NCBI RefSeq assembly: GCF_900106765.1
Contig: NZ_FNNG01000015.1
Location: forward strand, 1 to 61,343
DNA length: 61,343 nucleotides
Direction: 5' to 3'
Origin: Tepidimicrobium xylanilyticum
Lineage (GTDB): Bacteria; Bacillota; Clostridia; Tissierellales; Tepidimicrobiaceae
Shown here: piece by piece, positions 7,607 through 16,241 of the stretch
Numbering within the stretch: the stretch's first letter is position 1
Layout: the number at the start of each line of letters is the position of its first letter
The notes under the pieces: generated by a model
The model's input: the letters and a program-made list of their open reading frames with translations, nothing else
Database searches by the model: none
Told to the model about the DNA's origin: nothing
Translations under genes and position numbers: made by a program

Positions 7607-8314
7607 CTATACTTCTATGGACTTCTTAGAAGTAACATAGGCAAAGATTATCGAAAACATTACAAGAGTAAATCTATTTATATAGAAAGCACTTGGCGTA
7701 CTTAAAACAAACGAATTCCCCATTAAAGTAAATATCTTAAATAACCTGCCAGTTGAAAAAACATCTAATATTACATATATTGTTGTCACTATACTCGCTA
7801 ATAGAGGGTTTTTAAAAATAACCGTTATTGCCAAAGATAATGAACTCATAAATAATACTGGTGGGAAAAACCTTGCTACTAATATTAAAATTGATATAGG
7901 AGATTCTAAACAAGCTATATATTGAATAATTATTGCAATAAAAGTTGTTATTAACATCAAAACTGTATACAAAGCCCATCTTATAAATACACTAATATTA
8001 TATTTTCCCTTATTATAGTAGGTCATTATCTCATATATATTGCTTTCATAATCTCTATAAAATCCAGTAGAAATAATGATAGAGGTCAATAAAGGAACAT
8101 ATGCCTCAAAAAACTTATCTTTCCATAACAGACCGCTTCTTGCATACCATTGACCGATGGACAATCCATAAGGCGAAGTCCACCCACTATTTAAAATGCT
8201 CATTAAAATAAGGAATATGGATATTATCAAGATGGATTTAAATACATATTTGTTTTTATCAGTTATACTAATAGTTCTTTTTAAATTTATTTTATCCCTT
8301 CTGAAAGTACACAT
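7607..8314 (-). CDS. ABC-2-type transporter permease
   Basis: A small hydrophobic protein of about 235 residues with roughly six membrane helices (YVFKSILIISIFLILMSILN, SIIISTGFYR, VLMLITTFIAIIIQYIA, ILILVARFFPPVLFM, a segment around VIFKNPLLASIVTTIYVILD, and a C-terminal helix). It overlaps the end of the ATPase gene. ATG 8314 is 7 nt after GGAG, and ATG 8320 is the alternative start. With the ATPase (8292-9164) and the large permease (9187-10716) it makes a heteromeric exporter for which the secreted protein at 10780 is the obvious cargo or target. No family-specific motif is visible; the assignment is by topology and operon. Confidence 0.7.
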   Translation of the reverse strand: MCTFRRDKINLKRTISITDKNKYVFKSILIISIFLILMSILNSGWTSPYGLSIGQWYARSGLLWKDKFFEAYVPLLTSIIISTGFYRDYESNIYEIMTYYNKGKYNISVFIRWALYTVLMLITTFIAIIIQYIACLESPISILILVARFFPPVLFMSSLSLAITVIFKNPLLASIVTTIYVILDVFSTGRLFKIFTLMGNSFVLSTPSAFYINRFTLVMFSIIFAYVTSKKSIEV

Positions 8315-9164
8315 ATGCATTCTCCAAAGTTGGTTTTATTTTTTTAAATCCATGAGGAGCTTTGTCCTCACATATAACTTTTAAACTGATTTTCCCATCT
8401 TCCATGCCTGATTGTTCTATTATATTTAATTGTCCTTTAAGTGTACCGTACTCTTCTACATTAATTGTACCACCATAAATTTTACCATCTACTAATCCAA
8501 TCAGTTCATCTGGTGTACCATCGAAAGTAATCTTTCCTTCATTTAAAATTATAACTTTACTACAATAAAAAGCTATATCTTCTACTATATGGGTAGAAAT
8601 TAGAACTATTTTATCCTTCCCAATATTGGTTAGATATTGTCTAAATTCAAATCTCTGCTCTGGATCAAGGCCAGCTGTTGGCTCATCAATTATAATAAAT
8701 TGGGGGTTACCGATCATTGCTTGAGCAATTCCAAGCCTTCTTTTATAGCCTCCTGAATAACTTCCAAACCTCTTTTTTATTACTCTTTCTAAATTGAATT
8801 TTTCAACTACAAATTCTATGTTGTCCTTTTTTTCCTTTTCGTTTAACATTTTAACATCACATACATAGGATAGAAAATCTAGTCCTGATACATTGCTATA
8901 GATTTCAAAATTCTGTGGTAAATAACCTACAGCTTTTATAAGTTTATTACGGTTATTTAATAGGTCTTCCCCATTATAATATACATTACCAGTCTTGGCT
9001 TTTTTTAAACCAACTAATATTCTCATCAAAGTAGTTTTCCCGGCCCCATTAGGCCCTAACAAGGCAATTATTCCATTGTCATCATGTTCAAATGTAATAC
9101 CAGAAAGAACCTCCTTATTGAAATAATAAAATTTTATATTGCTTACACTTAGCCTATTTCCCAT
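8292..9164 (-). CDS. ABC transporter ATP-binding protein (antibiotic/bacteriocin exporter type)
   Basis: About 290 residues from ATG 9164, chosen because it follows GAGGGGGAG by 5 nt. Walker A (GPNGAGKTTLMRIL), Q-loop (LPQNFEIY), signature (YSGGYKRRLGIAQAM), Walker B (FIIIDEPTAGLDPEQ) and H-loop (STHIVED) are all present. The C-terminal 75 residues after the nucleotide-binding domain are typical of CcmA/NatA-like exporters. It belongs to the minus-strand operon with the secreted protein gene at 10780 and two permease genes. Confidence 0.9.
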   Translation of the reverse strand: MGNRLSVSNIKFYYFNKEVLSGITFEHDDNGIIALLGPNGAGKTTLMRILVGLKKAKTGNVYYNGEDLLNNRNKLIKAVGYLPQNFEIYSNVSGLDFLSYVCDVKMLNEKEKKDNIEFVVEKFNLERVIKKRFGSYSGGYKRRLGIAQAMIGNPQFIIIDEPTAGLDPEQRFEFRQYLTNIGKDKIVLISTHIVEDIAFYCSKVIILNEGKITFDGTPDELIGLVDGKIYGGTINVEEYGTLKGQLNIIEQSGMEDGKISLKVICEDKAPHGFKKIKPTLENAYVYFQKG

Positions 9165-9186
9165 CTTACTCCCCCTCATACATTCA

Positions 9187-10716
9187 TTAAATAAACCTTG
9201 ATGGCATCATAACGGTATCTCCATATACTCTAATAGGAATATTGTCATAAGGAGTAATTATAATTTGCCTTAGTTTAGAAATATCTAATTTTGAAAAGAT
9301 ATCGCTATTTAATTCCTCCTCAACAAAAGATACTATCCTTTCCTCATCTAGTCCCCTTGGATATATTACATTTATATCTCCATGTTTAGTTTCCACAAGG
9401 TTGCCGGAAAATATATTAACCCCCTTGCTATAACCTTTTAAAGTGGATACATAGAATTTGCCCTCTTTCTTTTTCATATTGAGTATTGGTAAATTACTAT
9501 ATATCTTAGTTTTGCTATTTACAACTATATTAAAATTACAAGACTCATTTTTACTAGCTATAACAGGATACCAATAAAAAACATTGTCCATTAATGAAAT
9601 ATCTCTACTGCTAACATAGCATATATTAGTGCCTAAGCCATTTTCTATATAAACCCTTCCAGAATAATATATATCTAAAATCAAATCCTCATCTTGAATA
9701 TCTAAATCTTCTATACTTACCAAGTCCTTATCTCTTGAATATTTCACCTGTTTTCCATTAACTAAAATCTCCTCTATTTTAAATATTTCACTTAAATAAA
9801 ATTCCAACTTATCTGCTTCTTTAACTAGCTCAATTGAACATCTATTGCTAAATTTATTGTTCAAATTTATATTCATATTATAGTTGCTTATGGAATAACT
9901 TGTATTAATTTCTTTTTCTGCATTTTCTACATAGTCCATACTATTAAAAATTACGGTTCTTGATTTAGCTGAACCTTGAATTATGAGAAATTCAACTAAG
10001 ACTAAAATAAATATTACAAAAATGTAGTTTTTATAAGGCTTTTTCTTAGCTTTTAAATATGTAACTACAAGCATAAATAAAATTATCGAAACTATAAATA
10101 ATTTATCTAGTGCATAAAATAAATTGAATATTACTGGTGACCCATAGTTTACTGGAGCAGTTATCTTATCTTCAAATATATTTAACAGCCTATATTTCAG
10201 TAAATTTACAGGTTTCAATCCTGACGTTAGAGGTAAAAATAGAAATATGCATATTATATATCTTAGAAGGCTTTTAACAAAAAAGCCAATAGTTGCTCCT
10301 AATACTAATGTAAAAATGTTAGAAACATACCATATTATAATGAAATGCAGCATTTCTTTAATTTGATAATAATTAATATTTAATATATTAGAATACAATA
10401 ATATCATTATTCCTGGTATTAACAGAAGTAAAGTAATAATTTTAATACCTGTTATTATATTGGACAAATAAGCCTTATACTTATTTGTTTCCAATACATC
10501 TATTATTTCATAATCTTTCCCTGAAATATATGCACCAAGTATCATCAGCCCCGCAGTAGTACAAAATAAAGCATATGTAGATCCTACTGTAAATTCTAGA
10601 ATGGATATAATTAAGGTTTCCCTATTATAAAAGGAAAAAAAACCTACAGACAGCAATATAAAAATGAATATTATATTTTTCAAATATATTTTAAAATAAA
10701 ATTTTGATAATTTCAT
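9187..10716 (-). CDS. ABC transporter permease with truncated M1-peptidase-like extracellular domain
   Basis: About 509 residues from ATG 10716 (RBS GAGGAAGTG). The first 250 residues form six or more membrane helices. The remainder is extracellular and resembles the N-terminal beta domain of M1 aminopeptidases as found in ABC-permease/M1 fusion proteins (DLILDIYYSGRVYIENGLG, NVFYWYPVIASKNE, ending YGDTVMMPSRFI). The protein ends where the metallopeptidase core should begin, so the HExxH zinc site is absent. Either the domain is only a binding module or the gene has lost its 3' half. It is separated from the secreted protein gene by a 36-bp perfect hairpin, consistent with lower expression than the cargo. 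Confidence 0.72.
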   Translation of the reverse strand: MKLSKFYFKIYLKNIIFIFILLSVGFFSFYNRETLIISILEFTVGSTYALFCTTAGLMILGAYISGKDYEIIDVLETNKYKAYLSNIITGIKIITLLLLIPGIMILLYSNILNINYYQIKEMLHFIIIWYVSNIFTLVLGATIGFFVKSLLRYIICIFLFLPLTSGLKPVNLLKYRLLNIFEDKITAPVNYGSPVIFNLFYALDKLFIVSIILFMLVVTYLKAKKKPYKNYIFVIFILVLVEFLIIQGSAKSRTVIFNSMDYVENAEKEINTSYSISNYNMNINLNNKFSNRCSIELVKEADKLEFYLSEIFKIEEILVNGKQVKYSRDKDLVSIEDLDIQDEDLILDIYYSGRVYIENGLGTNICYVSSRDISLMDNVFYWYPVIASKNESCNFNIVVNSKTKIYSNLPILNMKKKEGKFYVSTLKGYSKGVNIFSGNLVETKHGDINVIYPRGLDEERIVSFVEEELNSDIFSKLDISKLRQIIITPYDNIPIRVYGDTVMMPSRFI

Positions 10717-10740
10717 GTAATTCACTTCCTCTATCAATAA

Positions 10741-10776
10741 TTTCAACAAAGTGGGGTATACCCCACTTTGTTGAAA
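10741..10776 (-). terminator. Perfect 36-bp hairpin between secreted protein gene and permease
   Basis: TTTCAACAAAGTGGGGTA is followed at once by its exact complement. No long T-run follows on the minus strand, so it may be a partial terminator or an mRNA-stabilising stem that raises the level of the upstream secreted-protein transcript over the transporter genes. Confidence 0.65.
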
Positions 10777-10779
10777 AAT

Positions 10780-11148
10780 TTAATCATATATTGATATATA
10801 TGCTTTCCCAAATCCAACCGGTTCCCACTTAATATAATATGATTGGTTTACTCCATCATCAGTCTTATCTTGAGCTTCAAAAGTATCTGTTGCTTTTTTG
10901 TTTCCTGAAACATAGACAGAAGCCACTGCCTTGTCTGGCCACAACTTAATAACCTTCATTGCATATGCAGTTCCAGAACTATTTACCGCTTGTGCCTCTA
11001 AAGTATGGCGACCCCTTCCAAGATACTTAAGGCTTGATGTTGTATTTTTATGATCATATAATGCTCTAGGTATAGTTCCTGCAAATACAACACTTGTTGT
11101 TAACACCATGACCGCTATTATGATAATAATTAATTTTTTGTTTTTCAC
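10780..11148 (-). CDS. Small secreted protein, possible antimicrobial or signalling cargo
   Basis: 122 residues from GTG 11148 (RBS GGGGTG). A clear Sec signal peptide MKNKKLIIIIIAVMVLTTS ends at about VVFA/GT. The mature protein of about 100 residues has no cysteine, is Thr/Ser/Tyr-rich and is predicted beta-rich (LGRGRHTLEAQAVNSSGTAYA; ends GKAYISIYD). I do not recognise the family. Its position directly upstream of a dedicated ABC exporter/permease set, a hairpin after it and a LytTR-type promoter before it all match a bacteriocin-like or signal gene. A secreted protein with a Sec signal would not need the ABC set for export, so that set may act in immunity. Confidence 0.75.
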   Translation of the reverse strand: MKNKKLIIIIIAVMVLTTSVVFAGTIPRALYDHKNTTSSLKYLGRGRHTLEAQAVNSSGTAYAMKVIKLWPDKAVASVYVSGNKKATDTFEAQDKTDDGVNQSYYIKWEPVGFGKAYISIYD

Positions 11149-11730
11149 TTATTCCCACACCCCTTGTTTAAATTTTTTAAAAATAACAGTTCAGCAATTA
11201 CAATATAAATCAATTAAACCAATGGAATCCCTCCCTTTATGTTATACTAATAATTAAAACACAACGCCAATTTTATAATAATATATTTTGCTAAACATTT
11301 ATTTTCATATATAAAAATTAGATTACTACAACTTAGATTTCTCTTTAAAATTTTTTTATATTTTTACTTCACATTAAAAATATATGTAATAGAACAACAT
11401 TCTTTATTTCACTTGAGAAATTCAGCTATTATACATTATTGGAATACCAATATAGCTAAAGTATTCATTTTTTCTACCTAAAAATCTACTACCAATAATT
11501 TCTATTAATATGCTATCATACAACTTTCTTCAATACAATAATTTTGGACAAACAGCACTCTTATCGGTATAAACGACATTTTTTATAAATAAACAAAGTA
11601 TAAAACCCTTAAAAGAATTAAGGCTTTGTTCATACATTATACTATCATATATAAGAATGGAAATTCTTCATGTACAAGAACTACTTCTCTGCATAGAATA
11701 GAATTGAAAATAAAATTTAAGGTGTAAATA
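11149..11730. other. Divergent intergenic region
   Basis: About 580 bp between the secreted protein gene (minus) and the endonuclease-fold gene (plus). It contains a LytTR-type promoter (11515-11578, reading minus), a TATAAC-like -10 and an AAAGGGAGGG ribosome-site-like sequence near 11231-11250 with no open frame behind it. The minus-strand leader of about 350 nt carries no conserved small frame that I can see. The part from 11491 is duplicated at 2711. Confidence 0.55.
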
Positions 11731-11816
11731 ATGAGCATGAATATACTCGCATGGAATATTAAAGTAGGACAAAATAAAGATGGTAGTTATCCTCTTCCAA
11801 AAACTGAAAATTTGGA
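11491..11816. repeat. Intact copy of the sequence duplicated at 2711-3036
   Basis: Promoter, leader and first codons of the plus-strand gene at 11731 are duplicated, in the same orientation, about 8.8 kb to the left. Confidence 0.85.
11515..11578 (-). promoter_or_regulatory. LytTR-type direct-repeat promoter, class 2, site C
   Basis: Half-sites GGACAAACAGCA (11546-11557) and GGTATAAACGACA (11566-11578) have an 8-bp spacer; the minus-strand -10 TATGAT at 11515-11520 is 25 bp away. It reads towards the secreted protein and exporter operon at 7607-11148. Because it lies 150 bp from the plus-strand gene at 11731, a bound regulator could affect both directions. Confidence 0.68.
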
Positions 11817-12474
11817 TAGGATTGTTGATATTATTAAGGATTCCAAAGTTTCAATAGCATGCCTTCAGGAGGTAGATGCATATACTCTGCGTTCTGGTAT
11901 AAAAATCCATCAAGCCTCATATATTGCAAACAAGCTTAGATCGATAACTGGAAAGCTTTGGAACTATGAATATATTGTTTCAAGGAAAATGAAACCTGGA
12001 TATTACGGCAATGCAATTCTCAGTTATTATCCCATGACAACTATTTTAAAAATCCCTTTACCTAGAATAAATAGCAAAGAAGATCGCAGTTTTCTTCTTA
12101 CAAAGGTCTATGTGGAAAATTTGCCCATGTATATAGGTACATTCCACTTAGGGTTACAAGGGGATCAATCTTTTCAAGCAAAAACAATAAAGAACGTTCT
12201 AAAGGATTATAAGTTTTTTAATAAAAGAATAATCCTTGGTGGCGACCTAAATGATAAAGAGGGTTCTAATACCTATTATATAATGCTAAATCAATGCTTC
12301 CCTATGATAGATGTTGGCCCCCTAGGGATTTGTACTTTTAACTGCTTCCATGATAATAGCAATCCAAAAATTGATTTTTTCTTTATAAGAGGCTTTGCAA
12401 ATTGTAATATAAAAAGTAGTGTATTACCCATCGACATATCTGACCACAGACCTATTAGGTTGTCTCTACAGTAA
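11731..12474 (+). CDS. Endonuclease/exonuclease/phosphatase-family protein
   Basis: 247 residues with the DNase I/sphingomyelinase fold: MNILAWNIKVGQ start, ACLQEVDA (metal-binding Glu), YIGTFHLGLQGD, RIILGGDLND (catalytic D-x-N), KIDFFFIRG and ISDHRPIRL (catalytic D-H). All metal and catalytic motifs are present, so it should be a Mg-dependent phosphodiesterase or nuclease. There is no signal peptide. It is one of the few plus-strand genes, converges on the oppA gene and shares a terminator with it. ATG 11731 and ATG 11737 are both possible starts. A 5' fragment of a second copy lies at 2956. Its role beside the secreted-protein operon is unknown. Confidence 0.88.
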   Translation: MSMNILAWNIKVGQNKDGSYPLPKTENLDRIVDIIKDSKVSIACLQEVDAYTLRSGIKIHQASYIANKLRSITGKLWNYEYIVSRKMKPGYYGNAILSYYPMTTILKIPLPRINSKEDRSFLLTKVYVENLPMYIGTFHLGLQGDQSFQAKTIKNVLKDYKFFNKRIILGGDLNDKEGSNTYYIMLNQCFPMIDVGPLGICTFNCFHDNSNPKIDFFFIRGFANCNIKSSVLPIDISDHRPIRLSLQ

Positions 12475-12476
12475 AG

Positions 12477-12532
12477 TTGGATAAATAAACAAAATCAAGC
12501 CTAATTAGGCTTGATTTTGTTTATTTATCCAA
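12477..12532. terminator. Bidirectional terminator, 56-bp perfect palindrome
   Basis: A 28-bp arm beginning TTGGATAAATAAAC is followed by its exact complement. It serves both the plus-strand endonuclease-fold gene and the minus-strand oppA gene, whose last four codons lie inside the right arm. Confidence 0.85.
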
Positions 12533-14143
12533 CCAAACATAAGTAAACTCTGATTCTGAGGCTTTTTCTACAGCTTCAGCTGACGCTGGATATCCTTTTA
12601 CATAAGAATTTACAACTATTTTTGCTCCTTTTTCATATAGGAAAATTGCTGGCAGGTCTTCAGCTAACAATTCTTGTATCTCTTTGTATACAACTGCTCT
12701 GTCTTCCTTTGCAGAAAAGATTACACCTTCCTTTAACAATTCTTCCACTCTTGGGTTATTGTAATCTCCCAAGTTCATTACACTACCTGCACCAAATCGA
12801 TTGCCAATAGCCGATATGTCTGGACCCTGGTATCCGCCAAGCATTGTTATTTCAAAATCACGACCAAACCAAACCTTTTCATCATAAGTCGGATCGTCCA
12901 TTGCATTATGTTGCAAATCTATGCCAAATTCTCTAAAATTAGATTGCAATACTTCAACAATATCATCAAATCCAGGATAGGTATCTATTGTAGTAGTAAA
13001 ATATATCCCATTTTCATCGGCTGTATATCCTGCTTCTTCTAATAATGCCCTTGCTTTTTCTATATCTCTTTCTGGAAGCTTTACATCCTTATTTAAAGCC
13101 CATTCATAAAGTGGAGATATAAAGTATTCAGCCTTTAACCCAATTCCCTTAAGAGCTTTTGTAAATATTTCATCCCTATCTATGCCATAGGCTACTGCTT
13201 GTCTTACTTTTAAATCGGAAAATTTACCTTCCTTCATATTAAAAAGTATATATCCTCTATTTGGCCAAAGTTTATCATATATTAAATAGTTATCATCATT
13301 TTCAAATCTGCTAAGTTCAGTAGCAGGTACCCCATTTAGAGTGTGGTCAATTTCTCCATTTAACCATGCTTGATAAGCTGTACTTTGCTCAGGAATTATC
13401 CTAAATACTACCTTATCTAAATATGGCTTGTCTCCCCAGTAATCATCATTTCGAACTATAGTTACACTCTCACCACTTTTGTGCTCAACAAATTTAAATG
13501 GTCCAGTACCTATTGGTTTATGATTTGCTGGATTCTCTAACCAATCGGTACCCTCATATATATGTTTTGGCATTATATATGTTCCAAACCATGCAATATA
13601 TCCAAGAATACCTGAATTAGGTGAACTTAACTTCATAACTACTGTATTCTCATCAGGGCATATAATTCCTTCAATATCCGACAAAGAACCAGAAGCAAAC
13701 CCCTTCTCTTTAAGAATTTGTTCAAAGGTCCATTTAACATCTTCAGAACTAAAGTCTTCTCCGTCATGCCATTTCACATTTTCATGAAGGTAGAAAGTTA
13801 TTTCTGTTCCGTCTTCTGAAAACTCCCATTCTTTTGCAAGATCTGGAACAATCTCATCATAACCATTTATTTTAACCAGCTTATTAAAAATATTTTGAAT
13901 AACTATATATGCGCCATCATCATTATAAGCATTAGGATTATATGTCTGTGGCTCTCTTCCCATGGATACAACAAACGTTCCTCCTTCCTTGGCCCTATCA
14001 TCTCCTGCTTCTCCCGTTTTTACTACTTCATCAACCCCATCATTATTTCCTACTTCATCAGCTTTATTAGTACAGCCTATTATAAACACTCCTAGAATCA
14101 AGGCTATAGCTAATAATAATGATATTTTTCTTAATTTTTTCAT
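12521..14143 (-). CDS. Peptide/nickel ABC transporter substrate-binding lipoprotein
   Basis: 540 residues, SBP family 5 (OppA/DppA/NikA). A lipoprotein signal peptide (ISLLLAIALILGVFIIGC) puts the lipidated Cys near residue 24, followed by an acidic linker. Family features are YNPNAYNDDGAYIVIQNIF, LAKEWEFSEDGTEITFYL, VKWHDGEDFSSEDVKWTFE, HKPIGTGPFKF and VRQAVAYGIDRDEI. It binds substrate outside the membrane and delivers it to the permeases encoded upstream. It is the last gene of the five-gene set, 111 bp after oppF, with TATAAT-like sequences in that gap, so it may have its own promoter. Substrate (oligopeptide, nickel or other) cannot be told from sequence. Confidence 0.92.
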   Translation of the reverse strand: MKKLRKISLLLAIALILGVFIIGCTNKADEVGNNDGVDEVVKTGEAGDDRAKEGGTFVVSMGREPQTYNPNAYNDDGAYIVIQNIFNKLVKINGYDEIVPDLAKEWEFSEDGTEITFYLHENVKWHDGEDFSSEDVKWTFEQILKEKGFASGSLSDIEGIICPDENTVVMKLSSPNSGILGYIAWFGTYIMPKHIYEGTDWLENPANHKPIGTGPFKFVEHKSGESVTIVRNDDYWGDKPYLDKVVFRIIPEQSTAYQAWLNGEIDHTLNGVPATELSRFENDDNYLIYDKLWPNRGYILFNMKEGKFSDLKVRQAVAYGIDRDEIFTKALKGIGLKAEYFISPLYEWALNKDVKLPERDIEKARALLEEAGYTADENGIYFTTTIDTYPGFDDIVEVLQSNFREFGIDLQHNAMDDPTYDEKVWFGRDFEITMLGGYQGPDISAIGNRFGAGSVMNLGDYNNPRVEELLKEGVIFSAKEDRAVVYKEIQELLAEDLPAIFLYEKGAKIVVNSYVKGYPASAEAVEKASESEFTYVWLDK

Positions 14144-14253
14144 TCATTTCCCCTCCAATTATGAATCTATATATTTATAATGTTTTATTTTATAATGCTT
14201 TATGTAATACTTGGTATAATATTCCCTCTATTTCCCTCCTTTCATGTGTTTCT

Positions 14254-15276
14254 TTATTGAGTAAAAAGGTAGCTTTCTCCATCAAATAAATAAAAACATG
14301 ATGCATAATGTCCTTCTCCTACCTTTATCATAGGAGGATATGATTCTTTGCATTTTTCTGATACCTTATAGCATCTAGGAGCAAAATAGCACCCTTCACC
14401 TGCATCCATAGGTGTTACTGGTTCTCCCTTTATTTTTATTACTTTACTATTTTCAAAAGGATCTATAGACATACAATTTGAAATTAGCACCTTTGTATAT
14501 GGATGTTTTGAATTATTGATGATATCATAGGTTCTCCCAATTTCAACTATCCTACCTAGATACATTACTGCTATACTATCCGATATATAGCTAGTAGTAG
14601 CAATATCATGAGATATAAAGATTAAACCGGCTTTTTGTTTTTCTGTAATTTCAAGAAGCAAATTTATTATATCTGCCCTCACTGATACATCAAGCATGGA
14701 CACAGGTTCATCTGCAATAATTAGTTTAGGATTCAATAGCATGGACCTAATAATTGATATTCTTTGAAGTTGCCCGCCAGATAATTCATGAGGATATCTG
14801 TTAAGATAATCTTTTGCTGGGATCACACCAGCATTTTCCATATACTTTATACAAATATCTAATCTTTCTTCTTTAGAACTTCCTATATTATGTATCTTTA
14901 AAGCAGAAGTTAAAATCCTTTTAATATTGTTTCTAGGGTCAAAAGTATCAAAGGGATTTTGAAAAATCATTTGACAATCCCTTCTAAATTTTAATCGATC
15001 CTCCTTAATTCTGCTGGAGATAGATTTTCCTTGAAATTTAACTATACCACTGGTAGGTTCCTCAAGAGCAATCAATAGTCTCCCTAGAGTAGACTTACCA
15101 CATCCTGACTCACCAATTATCCCCATCACTTTTCCACTCTCAAGGGAAAAACTCACTCCATCTACTGCTTTTATTATTTGCCTTTTTTTCTTGTTTCTAG
15201 ATATATTTTTAGCTTTTTTCTTCACATAATATTTGGTTAAATCCTTTATTTCTAATAAGCTACTCACTATACTCAC
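14254..15276 (-). CDS. oppF: Oligopeptide ABC transporter ATP-binding protein (OppF/DppF type)
   Basis: 340 residues. Walker A GESGCGKSTLGRLL, Q-loop MIFQNPFDTFDPRN, signature LSGGQLQRISIIRS, Walker B LIIADEPVSMLDVSVRADI and H-loop ISHDIATT. The C-terminal oligopeptide-transporter extension has a Cys pattern (GCYFAPRCYKVSEKCKES...ASC) that binds an Fe-S cluster in some family members. A lysine-rich insert (KKKAKNISRNKKKRQ) sits near the N-terminus. The gene overlaps oppD by 17 bp. The start may be GTG 15276 or GTG 15267. Confidence 0.92.
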   Translation of the reverse strand: MSIVSSLLEIKDLTKYYVKKKAKNISRNKKKRQIIKAVDGVSFSLESGKVMGIIGESGCGKSTLGRLLIALEEPTSGIVKFQGKSISSRIKEDRLKFRRDCQMIFQNPFDTFDPRNNIKRILTSALKIHNIGSSKEERLDICIKYMENAGVIPAKDYLNRYPHELSGGQLQRISIIRSMLLNPKLIIADEPVSMLDVSVRADIINLLLEITEKQKAGLIFISHDIATTSYISDSIAVMYLGRIVEIGRTYDIINNSKHPYTKVLISNCMSIDPFENSKVIKIKGEPVTPMDAGEGCYFAPRCYKVSEKCKESYPPMIKVGEGHYASCFYLFDGESYLFTQ

Positions 15277-16231
15277 TCCCAGCTAGGTGACAAGCAACTT
15301 TCCATTGATTAGAAAATTCTACCATTTCCGGTCTATTATAAAAGCATTTCTCCATAGCTTTTCTACATCTATCAGCAAAAATGCATCCCTTATGTTCCTG
15401 ACTTAAATCTGGAAGATATCCTGGAATTCCTTTTAAATAACCCTTCTCTCCCCTTAAGGATGGATAAGAATTCAAAAGTTCTTCAGTATATGGATGCTTA
15501 GGTGAATGTAAAACATCGGTTACATAACCAGATTCAAGTAAATAGCCTGCATACATTACTGCAATTTTATTGCAGGTTGAAGCTACTATGGAGACATCAT
15601 GAGTTATCATTATTCTTGTTAAGTTTAATTTTTCTTGGAGTTTCATAATTTCTTCTAATATCTGCCTTTGGGTTACAACATCAAGAGCTGTTGTAGACTC
15701 ATCTAGTATTAATACTTTTGGATAATATATTAGGCTAAGAGCAATGCTCACCCTTTGCATCATTCCTCCTGATAGTTCATGCGGGTATAGATCATAAACC
15801 CTACTAGGCAAATTAACAAGTTCAAATAACTCGCATACCCTTTCCCTTATCTGCCTTTTATTAGCATTTGGTTCATGTACTTTGTAAACATCGCTTAATT
15901 GGTATCCTATTTTATGTACTGGACTTAATGAGTTCATCGATTTTTGAAAGACATAGGCAATTTCTTTCCACTTTATTCCTTTCAATTCTTCAGAATTCAA
16001 TTTTAATAGATCTATTCCATTGAATATTATCTCTCCTGAAATATCTGTTATGTCTTTGGGTAATAATTGTAAAACCGCCATAGCTAAAGTAGACTTTCCA
16101 GAACCAGATTCACCAACTATCCCCATTGAATCCTGCAATTCTATATTTAAATCGAAATCCCTTACAGCTTTAATTGCTTTTTCTTGAGTTTTATAAGTAA
16201 TATTTAAATGTTGCATCTTTAATAATGTCAT
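15260..16231 (-). CDS. oppD: Oligopeptide ABC transporter ATP-binding protein (OppD/DppD type)
   Basis: 323 residues. Walker A GESGSGKSTLAMAVLQ, Q-loop YVFQKSMNSLSPVHKI, signature LSGGMMQRVSIALSLI, Walker B LILDESTTALDVVTQRQIL and H-loop ITHDVSIV. The C-terminal oligopeptide domain carries GCIFADRCRKAMEKC. It pairs with OppF as the ATPase heterodimer. It starts at ATG 16231 after AAGG and lies 11 bp downstream of oppC. Confidence 0.93.
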   Translation of the reverse strand: MTLLKMQHLNITYKTQEKAIKAVRDFDLNIELQDSMGIVGESGSGKSTLAMAVLQLLPKDITDISGEIIFNGIDLLKLNSEELKGIKWKEIAYVFQKSMNSLSPVHKIGYQLSDVYKVHEPNANKRQIRERVCELFELVNLPSRVYDLYPHELSGGMMQRVSIALSLIYYPKVLILDESTTALDVVTQRQILEEIMKLQEKLNLTRIMITHDVSIVASTCNKIAVMYAGYLLESGYVTDVLHSPKHPYTEELLNSYPSLRGEKGYLKGIPGYLPDLSQEHKGCIFADRCRKAMEKCFYNRPEMVEFSNQWKVACHLAGSEYSE

Positions 16232-16241
16232 TTTAACTACC

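Noticed and set aside
12477-12532. 56-bp palindrome as a replication or recombination site
   Set aside because: It lies exactly between two convergent stop codons and works as a bidirectional terminator.
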